DNA of 64,000 nt from Podospora bellae-mahoneyi. Taxonomy: Eukaryota; Ascomycota; Sordariomycetes; Sordariales; Podosporaceae. Where the stretch lies: positions 4,092,001-4,156,000 of the forward strand of contig NW_026946359.1 in the NCBI RefSeq assembly GCF_035222275.1, written 5' to 3'. The notes beneath the pieces were generated by a model. It saw nothing but the letters and a program-made list of their open reading frames with translations, ran no database searches and had not been told where the DNA came from. The position numbers and the translations under genes were made by a program. Of the stretch, positions 35,682-46,053 are shown piece by piece; within the stretch, counting starts at the first letter, position 1; each line of letters starts with the position of its first letter.

Positions 35682-38394
35682 TCAAGCCTTGAGCTCAGCC
35701 TCCATGCACCTGGTACACAGAACAACCGTCTCGCCCGGCGCTCCACGCCCCTCCTGGGGGAAAATCTGGCCGTCGTCAAACCCGCCGTGGCAGGAAACGC
35801 AGCGGAAGCACTCGTCATGCCACTCGCCGCCCAACGCCCGAATGTATTGTCCGATGACAGCCTTCCTGCAGGCGCGGCACTTGGGCGCCCTCCGCTCTGT
35901 GCGCTTCGTCTGGCAAGAGACACACCACGCATAGCCGTCCTTTTCGATATGCGTCATGCCCTTTTCAAACGGATCACCGCACTCGGCGCAGAAAAAGTGA
36001 CCAAAATGCCAGTGTGAGCCCAGCGCCACAACATGTTCACCCATGATGGGCGTTTTGCAGTGCTTGCACCTTGGTGCAAACAGTTCGTGCCAGTCGAGGT
36101 GGCAGAAGAAGCGCAAGCGTTCGTCGCCGTCCTCTGCTTCCGTCTCGCCCGGCTTTTCGGGGAGTATCTCGCCAGCAGCGCGGCGAGAGATGCGCTCGAG
36201 GCGCTGGGCACGATAGTGATATGGCTCGGGAGAAATCTCCAGTGCCTCGAGGGAGGTCCCGCAGGAAAAGCAGGTGAAGCATTGCGGGTGGAATCGCTCT
36301 GAGTTACCTGCCAGTGAGACGAAGCGGCCCTCGATGAAGTGGCCGCACTCGTGGCAGCGAGCCGTCGCCCTGCTGCCCACGGGCCTAGGGTCAGGAGTCC
36401 AGTGTCCTCTAGGACGGGCTGCAGCCTGCCTGACACGAGGCGCTCCTGGTTGAGGAGTAGGGAGTGGCCGCCGCGAGCCGCCACTATTATTCGTACTCGC
36501 GCTGTCGTCCGGGGTCACGATCACGGGGATACTCGGACCGTCATCAGCATCGTCAGGCGCGATTACGATGGACGGAACTGGCGGGGCAGCGGGCGAGGAG
36601 GTGTCCAACACCGAAATCGATGGAACAGCAGGCCCATCTACTTGAATAGTGGGCGGCGCTGGTTGTGGGCGGCAGAACGGCGAGCGGCGCGTAGGTGGCG
36701 ATGGGGTCGGAGAATCATCCGAAACAGAAATAGAAGGAATCGGCGGCGCTTGCTGCTGGGCTTCTTTGGACTGCTTGGAGAGGATCCGGCCGGGGACGAG
36801 GCACACGGGATGCTGGGCTTCGATGCCTCGTCCGGACCTCGTCGAGTCTGACTTATCGTCAGTAGCCTCCTCATGGGGCTTCCAATTCTTATCAAAGCTT
36901 ACGATTGGTCGCCCCGGAACGTCACTGACGGCAGATGGCGTGGGTAGCGCTGGACTACGGTCTTTGAGCTTCATAGTGGTGGCCTGCCGAATCTCGTCGC
37001 TCCGAACCTCGATACCGTGCTTTCGAGGCACGTCCTCACGCACCACAGGAGCTTGTGGGCGCGAGTTTGTGGTATAAGCAGGATTCCTCGATTGGGTTGG
37101 AGGGTTGCGATGAATCTCAAATCTATTGATGCGCTTTTGGGGGGACGGCGGAGACGTGACCGCAACCGATTGTGCCTCGGAAGCAAACTGCACACGGTTT
37201 AACGGGTTCTTTGGCTTTGACCGCAGGGCCTGAGCTTTCCCATCTTGTGGGAACGGATCTTCAGCACGCTCAGCTTCCTGGCTGTCGGGTTCTTCCCAGA
37301 TTTGATCACCAGAAAAGGGCTTTTGGACTTCGCCACTGATATTTCTCTTGAGGCTGCTTCGACGACGCCCCGCTGGCCGAGGCCTTGCAGGAGCCGCGAC
37401 TCCGTTGTATGTCTTTGCATTCCGAGCCTCAGCTGAACCCCCCCGCAACGAATCGAGACTTCCTCGCCCACTGTCGACCGGATGAGCCGAGGTGAAAGAC
37501 GAACGACTTCTGATAGACGCAGGCCCATCTTCACCTTCGCTCGAGCTGCTGGAAACTAACGCAGAAGTAGAATTTCTCGCCAGTCCAGTTGGAGCAACAT
37601 CATTGCCATACATGCCCACGCTCGCCGTACGTGCATGTGCATAGCTGTCCTTGCGAAGGTGGGATTTGTATCGATAAGGGGTGCCCGGCTGAGGCACTTT
37701 GCCAGGATTCTGGTGCTGCCATACCAGCTCGGCAGCCTCGTCGAGAGCAGCGTTGTAAAGCCGCTTTTCATCCTCATCCTCGGCAACCGGCGCACCATCT
37801 TCCTTTACTTCCTCATCTTTGACTGTCATATCCTCCATAGCCTGCCGCAGCGAAAACACCTCCTCCTTTTCCATCCATCTCTGACCCCGTTCGATATAGG
37901 TTGCACTTGGTACGACGTCTGACGGCTTCAACGGCTGGACCGGGCGGTTCGGGTAATAGTCTCTCCCCCGGGTTCCCGCTGAAAATCTTGATGATATACT
38001 GGCGGACATGGACGGCAGACTTGCGGAGGGCCCTATCCCGCTGACTTCTGAGGGGGGCCCTTGCTGCTGGCTGTCGTTATGATGATGGTGGCGAAGTGAT
38101 GATGTTTCGAAAGCTGGCATGGCTCCCATGGACGGCCGACCAGGGGGTAGTCTGGCTACATCTCGTTGCTTTGTGGGGGAGGTGGGAAGAGGACGAGCAC
38201 CGCCGGGCCGGTTGATGCGGTTGTTGCGCAGGTCTGCCAGGTACGCGGCTACACATTTCATCAGCATCAGTTGCGGCGGCAGTCGCCAGATTGCATGCGC
38301 ACATACCGAATTGCTCGTTCGACATGTACGAAGGTGACGGCGGCGTCACTTTCCGGGGAGAGCCCCGTTCCCTGGGCTTATTGTGTGCAAACAT
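35682..38394 (-). CDS. LIM-domain protein, paxillin-like (three LIM domains)
   Basis: 884 residues in two exons: 38394-38307 and 38248-35682, rebuilding MSNEQF/AAYLADLRNNR across a 58-nt intron. Residues 1-640 are largely disordered, rich in Pro, Ser and Arg, with repeated PSISVLD/PSISVSDDSPTPSPP/PSIVIAPDD/PSIPVIVTPDD-type segments. The C-terminus has three LIM zinc modules: CHECGHFIEG...FHPQCFTCFSC...FFCHLDWHE, CKHCKTPIMGEH...HFGHFFCAECG...WCVSC and CRACRKAVIGQY...WHDECFRCVSC...LCTRC. LIM1 carries a ~30-residue insert. Fungal relatives (Pxl1 type) act at the actomyosin ring or polarised growth sites. That role is inferred from family. Confidence 0.92.
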
Positions 38395-39839
38395 CAGTCC
38401 TCCTCCTGGGGTTGTAGGGCTTCGTTTCGGGGTGTTGTCGTCGAGGTAAGGATAAAACTATTGTGATCGTAGTAGCTGTAGCTGCGGTGCTGTGTCCAGT
38501 GTAGTGTAGATGGTCTCGGAAAGCAGGTGGAGAGGGCAGGCATCAAGACGTCAGGTGAATTTATGCTCGGACTATAATAGCTGGTTGTTTATCATATACA
38601 GCGGCGGTGTTTCAACGATGTTGCTAGGCAGGGCGGCGGGTGCGCCGGTGAGCCAGGGATGTCGGCGGATTGGAGGTGAGTCAAGAACGGGGAGGGGGGA
38701 AAAGGGCGAGAAAAGGGCTGGTCGAAGCACCTGGAGTTGCAGACTGGAGCTGTGAACAACAGAGATGCACCGAGATTTCGGCCCTGCCATTGGACCACGC
38801 AATGTGACAAACAACGGGGGTTCCCCAGGCGACCATCCACTTTCGGCAAGCGCTAGAACCTGGAAGATGCCGCGACCAAGAGTGCGTGCAGCCGGTACGT
38901 ACCTGGTTCAAGGTTGGAGATTGGCGGCTGAAAGTTTAGAAACAAAAACCACGCGAAACAGGGATTTTCTAGAAGCCTTTTTAGCCTTGCCTGCTGTCAA
39001 GAAAATATGATGCGAATGGCTTCAGGGCGCCAGACAGAAGTGGCCGACGTGGCCTGCAGTGGACACATCTGTCATTGCCCAACAGCAGTCCACGGTTGCA
39101 GATATGCAAGAGTGCACATGCTGGTGCTACTGCATGTTGGCAAGCAAGCACCGACAGCCGGGCTCTCCCGCCTCCCCCGCACCACTTATTCCCGACTGAG
39201 GTGTTGGAAGCTGGATTCTTCAGTAGCTTTTTTTCTTGGAGCCCAGCTTTTGCCCAATCCGCACTGATGACTCTCTCTACCTTGAATACCTCATCGGAAC
39301 CGCCAGTCTAGTGTACATACATGAAGCTTCTCTTCTGACGTTAGCTCTACCAGGCTTGGCATCTCTTGCCATGCCAGAGTCCAGACTGACCGCCCTGGAT
39401 GTGGGTGTCATTTGAAGAGATCCGCTTTGCCGAGACGGGTTGGGACCGTCCAGGATCAAATCCATCGACCTTTGTCAGGTGGAGAGCAGGTAACAGGGTG
39501 CCCGTCCTCGGCCAAGTCCCAGGCATTCTCCCATATATTATGGACTAAGACGTATCGAGTCGGTATGGTGGTGTCTTTTTTTTCCGCAGTTTGTCATCCT
39601 TATTCCCATCCTAGGCCGGTGACAGACCTTGCGGATATCTTACCCGGTCTGTTGTTGATCGGGCATGAGGGGTCTCTCCTAGTTTCGTCTTCTTTTTATT
39701 GATTTAGTTTTGTTGCTGGTACTGTCTTTGAACTACCCACAACTTCTAGCGATTATTAATTGCCATGAACTGGATACGTCTCCCATAATCTCTTGGTTTT
39801 TTCTCGCTCGCTTTTTAAACCCTTCCCCAAGCCTTCACA
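38395..39839. other. Divergent intergenic region between LIM and MFS genes
   Basis: About 1.45 kb with no recognisable gene, RNA or repeat. Short open frames lack motifs. Confidence 0.5.
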
Positions 39840-41685
39840 ATGATACCAAGTTCGCCTGTTCCAGGCAGGTTGCCGGGCACGTCAGCCCCTGAGACTGGGC
39901 TGGCCGATGTTGAGAGAACCACGAGATCTGGAAAGGAAGAGATAACAGGGGAAAGTGACTCTTCCGAAGTGAAAGAATTCAAGGAAGGTGGATATGGCTG
40001 GTTAGTTTGCTAGCACTCTACTATCAGTCTCCCTGCCAATCTGACTTCGTATTCTCTAGGATGGTTGTCTTCTCAGTCGCCTTGGTCAACGCTCATACAT
40101 GGGGCCTAAACTCATCATATGCCGTGTTTCTTGCCTATTACTTGCGCTCTGGAGATATCGCTGGCTCTTCACCGCTTGCCTTTGCTTTTGTTGGCGGTCT
40201 CTCAATCTCGATCTGTGAGTCCATCCACACAGCAGCTCGCTTACCCAGGGTGCTTTTGACTGACACCTGTCACTCTTTTCAGCGCTGCTCGTCTCTCCAC
40301 TGGTGACATGGTGTATAGGGAGGTTTGGAACCATACCTACGTTTCGGATAGGGGTTGTGTTCGAAGCGTGAGTCGGATCACTCTGATATCCAGCAATGCC
40401 ACCATGCTAACTCTCATCAAGCATCTCATTTGTGGGAGCCTCCTTCTCGGCTCACATATATCACCTAATCCTAAGCCAAGGAGTGTGTTTTGGAATTGGT
40501 TTGGGGTTTTGTTTTACAGCAACAGTCGGTGTAGTGCCCCAGTGGTTTGTTAAGCGACGTTCCTTTGCTAACGCTGTGGCGACATCTGGCTCTGGATTTG
40601 GTGGCCTCACATACTCCTTGGCCACCAATGCCATGATAACCAACCTGGGGCTGCCATGGGCTTTCAGAATCCTCGCCATTGTGGCGTTTGTGGTCAACGG
40701 TGGGTGCAGCTTGATCCTCCGTGATCGCAACAAGGCGGTCGGGGCGAAGCATGTGCCCTTCCATCTGGATCTCTTCAAACTACCTGAATATTGGCTATTC
40801 TTGGGTTGGGGCTTCTTTTCTCTCATGAGTTATGTCATTGTTGTATTTTCCATCACGGACTATGCTCAACAAGTTGGCTTCAGTGCCAGCCAGGGTTCCC
40901 TGGCTGCCGCCATCTTCAACTGTAAGTGGGTCACTTCTCTTCTCTTGCTCAAACAACTGTGCATACATACAAGATGCTAATTCATTTGGGGCTGGCAGTA
41001 TCGCAAGGCATTGGAAGACCTCTCATTGGACTCGCCAGTGACCATGTTGGGAGACTCAACGTCGCTGGCCTCGGGACGCTCACCGCCGGCGTAGTTACTT
41101 TCTTCTTGTGGGTCTTCGCCGGGAAGTCGTACCCAGGGTTGATCATATACGCCCTGTTCGGAGCGTTTGCCGGCATCATCTGGCCTTGTGTGGCTCCCGT
41201 TGGAGCTGAGGTGGTCGGTCTTTCACTACTACCTGCTGCTCTTTCAATTTATTGGCTTGTTCTCGTTCTTCCAGCCACCTTGTAAGCTTCCATCCACTTG
41301 GCCATGCATTTCTGCCCCACAGTTACTGACGCAAATCGCTGAACAGCGCCGAAGTGATTGGTCTGATGCTGAGAACATCTGGCGTTGATGGATACCTGAA
41401 TGTCCAGATTTTCACGGGGGTCATGTATATTGCCTCTTTCGTGTCCAGTACGTTCCTTTTTTCTTCAAACCTGTCTGCATTGTCACAATACATTCTAAAT
41501 GCACGCGTTCTTTCATAGTCTGGCTTCTGAGGAGTTGGAAACTTCAACAAATGGAGATTTTGGGAACAATGGATGATCCGCTGGCGGTCGAGGTGCCCAA
41601 TGCTGTCCAGTCGGGGGCAAAAGCATCTGAAAAGGGGCGTCCACGTTCGTACATCATGAGTATGTTTGTTTTCAGGCATGTATAG
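39840..41685 (+). CDS. Major facilitator transporter, monocarboxylate (MCT)-like
   Basis: 483 residues in seven exons: 39840-40000, 40060-40214, 40283-40367, 40422-40921, 40999-41281, 41347-41447 and 41519-41685. The N-terminal cytoplasmic tail is acidic. Membrane helices follow from EGGYGWMVVFSVALVNAHTWG (the family's Gly-Tyr-Gly-Trp-hydrophobic signature) through LFLGWGFFSLMSYVIVVF, IYALFGAFAGIIWPCVAPVG and LSIYWLVLVLPATFAEVIGL. The motif RPLIGLASDHVGR between helices matches the MFS loop signature. Twelve helices are expected. Fungal MCH proteins of this type transport riboflavin, carboxylates or unknown solutes. The substrate is unknown. The stop at 41683-41685 is read directly. A further splice near the end would change only a few residues. 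Confidence 0.92.
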
Positions 41686-41977
41686 CAAGCAACAAGTACA
41701 AAATAACTTCAGAATAATAGTTGGGAGGTCTGCGAATACAACCAACGGGCCCTGCGATACTACTTATAGGCCTTCCGAGGTGATCCGTCGATGTTAAAAG
41801 TCGTCAATGTCTTCTGACAAACCTATTGGATGCCTTGGAATGTGGCGATCTAACTTAAAATCTCTATCATCTTGTCCACAATGTGTATCCCCAGCTACAA
41901 AACTATTACACCACCCAACAAATGAGAAGTTGTCCCACACAACTGGCTTTTCTTCCCTTCATATTCATCTTCACCTT
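41686..41977. other. Convergent 3' flanks of MFS and SCS-like genes
   Basis: Just under 300 bp with no gene seen. Confidence 0.5.
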
Positions 41978-44333
41978 CTAAGCACTTGATAGCTCTATCG
42001 CCTTCGCCTTAGCCGCCTCGAAATCGTCAAACGCGTAAAGCGGGAGGCCACTTTCCTCGATGAGTTTCTGTCCCTCCTTCTCGTTGGTCCCTCGAATCCG
42101 TACCACGACGGGCATGCGTGGCGAGAGCTCCTTGAAAGCCATTATGATGCCGTTGGCGATCATGTCCCCCAAAGTCAGCCCGCCAAAAATATTGACAAAT
42201 ATCACCCGGACCCTTGGATCTTTCAAGATAACCTCGAAGCCGTGCTTGACTGTCTCGCTAGTTGCTTTCCCGCCAGTATCGAGAAAATTAGTTGCGTGGC
42301 CCCCCAGGGCATCGACCGTGTTCATGGCGAGCCCTGCGCCATTGACCAAGGTTCCGATGGTCCCGTTACCCTCCAATTTGATGTATATAATGCCACTCCT
42401 TTCCGCCTCGAGCTCAGAGGCATCCTCCACGGCTGTGTTTCTCAATTTCTGCAACTCGGTCTGCCGTCCGCAGCTTCGATAGGCTGCATCGTCAAAGCCG
42501 AAGCGAGCACCAACCACCTTGATCTCACCAAGACGTTCCACAATCTCTGTCTCCATCAGATATGCCTCCTTTTCGTAAAATATGTCTGATAGTCTGTGGA
42601 CAAGACGGCGGAGAGATTCATGGGCACTTTCCTTGAGACTGATGTGCAGGTGACTGGCAACACGCTCAATGGCAAGCTCGTCTGGACCGTGGCGATAGTC
42701 GAAGGGGTAACGTTTTACCATCTTCTCGATCTGATCGTCATCCACGGTAGGAGCCGCAAGAATACACGGTGATCTGGTCGAACGATCGACCCCGATGGCT
42801 AAGAAGCGCCTATTGCCTAGCCCCGAGTAATGGCCGCAGTTAAGGCCTGCTTCGCGCAGCAGATCCATACAGTCGTCCTCGGACAATGTCAGGTGGCGCC
42901 GTTGCTGTGTGCACGGTTTTGCCAGAAACCGAGTCCTCATTTGAGGTCTACAGACAGCCGTGTGAATCTGTCTACGCTGGTTTCCCAATTTGCCGCGACC
43001 AGCTGGTGAGTTCACCCCGTGTGTAGACCCTCCCAATCTTGCCTTGAAAGCTTCACCAAACTGACCTGGGTGTGTCACCATTGTCACACCGGCAGACACC
43101 AGCGCTTCTATCTTCTCCTTCGCATCAGGTTCCCCAGCGATAGTGAAAGCTCCGGCATGACCCATGATACGACCGCGTAGCTCGTGAATCCCAGCGATAA
43201 GCCCGACTATTGGCCTATGGTTGAGCTGTTAGCTGACACAATCTGTGTAACAGCCATAATAAACCTACTTTGGAGTTTGTGTGCGAGAATGATAGTCTCG
43301 GATCCTATCCAGCGAGGTCAGTGTCAGCACACGAACACCGAATAGAAATGAAGGATTGGAAAAACAAGTCGGAATAATACCATTCGGCAGCACCCAGCTC
43401 ACCCAAACCGCCGATTTCCCCGATTAGTGCAATAGCCTCCGTATCACTGTCATTTTCTAAGACAGTCAAAGCCTCCCTCAGGTCTGTACCGGGAACAATG
43501 TCACCGCCCACGCCTATACAAAGGCTCTGCCCAAGACCAGCTCTCGTGGTTGACGCCACAGTTTCATAGCTCAGCGTACCTGATTTAGCAATGATTCCAA
43601 TTTTTCCTGGCGAGAAGCAAGGCAAGGGCTGGAATCCTGGGACAATGTGACGTTAGTTCTCAGTACAGTAAGTGCGGATGTTGATATGGACCATATGCAC
43701 ACCGATTCGACACTTTCCCACGGCGGAGATGATCCCTGGGGAGTTTGGACCGACCAGGCGAGACTTGGATTGAGTCTTTAAGATAGAATGAATCTTTGAA
43801 TGTCAGAATATTCGTTTTGGGATTTTCAGCAGTGGCGGCTTGCTTACTCGAAGCATGTCGTGCAGAGGAATATGCTCTGCTACTGCCACGATCAAAGGAA
43901 CCTCGGCTTCAATGGCCTCCTCGATAGCACCTGGGGCCTGATGAGCTGCTACATAGATCGCTGTTGCATCTGGTTTGAGTTCTTTCATGGCCTATCAGCT
44001 AGGTTAGCAGGGACTTGGGTGAGAGCACAGGCAGAGCACACAGACTGACTGAACCGTGGGGAGCACCGGAAGCCCGAGATGTTCTCCGGTCCGGCCGGGC
44101 CTCACGCCTCCAACAATGTTGGTCCCCCAAGCGATCGAGTCTTTGGCATTTGCTGTTGCCTGCTTGCCCGTGAAGCCTTGGAACATGACACGGGTGTGTG
44201 CTCCTATACGGAGATTGGGAAGAGTGTCGGCATAGCTCTGCAGTCTCACTGTTGTTCCAAAGTTTCGGCGCAGGGCTTGCTGCCGCGGCACGACGAATCG
44301 GGGCCCATATCGGATAGGCTGAACAACACGCAT
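41978..44333 (-). CDS. Fused succinate-CoA ligase alpha-beta-like protein, mitochondrial
   Basis: 683 residues in six exons: 44333-44046, 43991-43848, 43793-43703, 43636-43381, 43304-43269 and 43214-41978. An Arg-rich presequence ([19 protein letters not shown]) leads into a complete alpha half: [74 protein letters not shown] and IMGHAGAF with the phosphohistidine. A linker then contains [18 protein letters not shown]...[12 protein letters not shown], resembling a second presequence plus the beta-subunit start. The beta half keeps [38 protein letters not shown] and IFVNIFGG. It lacks most of the nucleotide-binding ATP-grasp N-subdomain, and the metal/ATP residues around the usual INP and DGK are replaced. 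Intron 1 uses donor GTCTGT. It is probably not the cell's standard ligase. Confidence 0.85.
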
Positions 44334-44637
44334 TTTTTGGGGGATAAAGGGGTTTTAAGTATTTCAGAGTGGTGATGGTGTATATGGGAGACAAACTCCC
44401 GGACAGGTAATATTGAATGTGAGCGCCAGCGCCTGTTGGCCGATCATATCCCACGATCAAGCCGAGGTATTTGAGTGTCGAAAAGAGGGACCGGTACCAG
44501 TCGAGCATCGACGAACAAGATGCGTAAGCCGACTTACAGCCCAGAGCAACCATGTGGACGTCCCCAGACCCCGCAAACTAGCCCCTGTCGAAAACGGCCG
44601 CATGGCATGGTGGGGTCATGTACATGTCATAACAAAA
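44334..44637. other. Intergenic region between COX19 and SCS-like genes
   Basis: About 300 bp with no gene seen. Confidence 0.5.
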
Positions 44638-45149
44638 TCACCACTGAAGCTCGCCCTTGACACCGTTGGTGTTGGCCCCAGCCTGGCTGGGAGTTTTGTC
44701 CTCCTTAAACCCCAGGTTTTTGAAGTCGTCTTTTGCCATCAAATTACTACAAGTCCAGAACCGTCAGCTTACCAACACAAGTACTGCCATCGCATCTTTG
44801 GCGGTTGAGGAGTGACGAACTGGTCCATCCGACACCCAAGATATGACTTGGCCAGTTGCCGGCATTCGTCCTGGTTGATGCCTTTGACCTTCTTGATACA
44901 GCTTAGGTAACTCATCATGACATCTTTGCACTCTCCTACAAGTACGAGCCATGAGTAAGACATATGGCAAATCATCGATCGGTCATGAAGTTGGACTAGA
45001 CATACCGTCATGATCAAGGGGAAAACTCCCTCTCTGTGGTCTTGTGACAGGGGCGTAATGTCAGTATCGATTGTAAAATTACAAAACAGTGCCACTCACG
45101 GGGTGGGCTTGGTATTTGGGAGAGCCCCAGGACTTCCGAAGGTACTCAT
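44638..45149 (-). CDS. COX19, copper/cytochrome c oxidase assembly twin CX9C protein
   Basis: 102 residues in four exons: 45149-45100, 45040-45006, 44935-44821 and 44746-44638. The joined product begins MSTFGSPG, then [58 protein letters not shown] and a Lys/Asn-rich tail. The four cysteines form two C-x9-C pairs (EC-x9-C and EC-x9-C), as in yeast Cox19. That protein is imported by Mia40 into the intermembrane space and works with Cox11 in copper delivery to complex IV. The third intron uses donor GTTCGT. The donor is unusual, but splicing there restores the family motif RMDHxLM. Divergent from dnm1. Confidence 0.93.
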
Positions 45150-46053
45150 AGTGACTGGTGAAAGGCAAGTGTCTGAGAGGTTGTTCGAGGCAGCTGCGTA
45201 CAGAAAAGCCTGCTATCGAATGGTTATTCTGGTTGAGATGGTTGGTCATTTACACTACCTATAGTTCATGAAGTGTCTGTTGCCGGCTGATCGAACCTGG
45301 TAACTCAACTGGGTGCCGGCCCGACTGCGGGATTACCTAAAGTTAGGTACTGGCAGCCACACCTAAGAACCCAGCCACACTCACACTCGAGGTATCAGGT
45401 GAGGTAGCAAGTGTAGCCTCAGGCATTACCGGCCGGCGGCCGGAAAAGCCCAAAGTCTTGTTTTCCTCACTGTTCTTCGCCAAGGCTAGCGCACCTTGTC
45501 CTCGGTGGGTCAGCCTGTGACGACGCGCTTGTCCGTATCGGTAATGTGCACCACTTCGCACAAGCACTTCAACCTCCAACTTTTTTGTGGCTACCCACTT
45601 GAACGGCCAAGTCCCGAATCGCCCCAATTTAATCCGCAGCTACGGAGTAGATTTTTGGCATCCACCCGCACCTTGGGCATGAACAGAGGGCATCCCTCGT
45701 CTCTCTCGAGCTGCTAACGGCCAGGCGAAACAAACCCCCCTTCCTCTCTCCTTGTCAGTCTTTTTTCTCCCACGAGCCGCGACCAGGCGTCCGCTGCTCC
45801 CTTTCTTTCCCCTCATCGACGACTGACGATTTGCCCTTCAGCCAGCAGTGCGAGCATTGCGTCCCACCTGCTCAACCCACCACACACACCACCACCACAC
45901 ACCACCTCGACTGGATCCTCGCTCGCTTTTCTCGCTCGCCCTGCTACCAGTAGCGCAGCTCCCGGTCCTTCAGTGGCCCGCCCAACCGACCTAGCCATCT
46001 CTCCTAGATCACCGCTTCAAGTTTCTTGTGGCCCTGCACAGAAAATCGCTATC
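45150..46053. other. Divergent promoter and 5' leader between COX19 and dnm1
   Basis: About 900 bp with no gene. A CA/CCA-rich simple repeat lies at about 45876-45906, probably in the dnm1 5' UTR, which is strongly C/T-rich. Confidence 0.5.
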
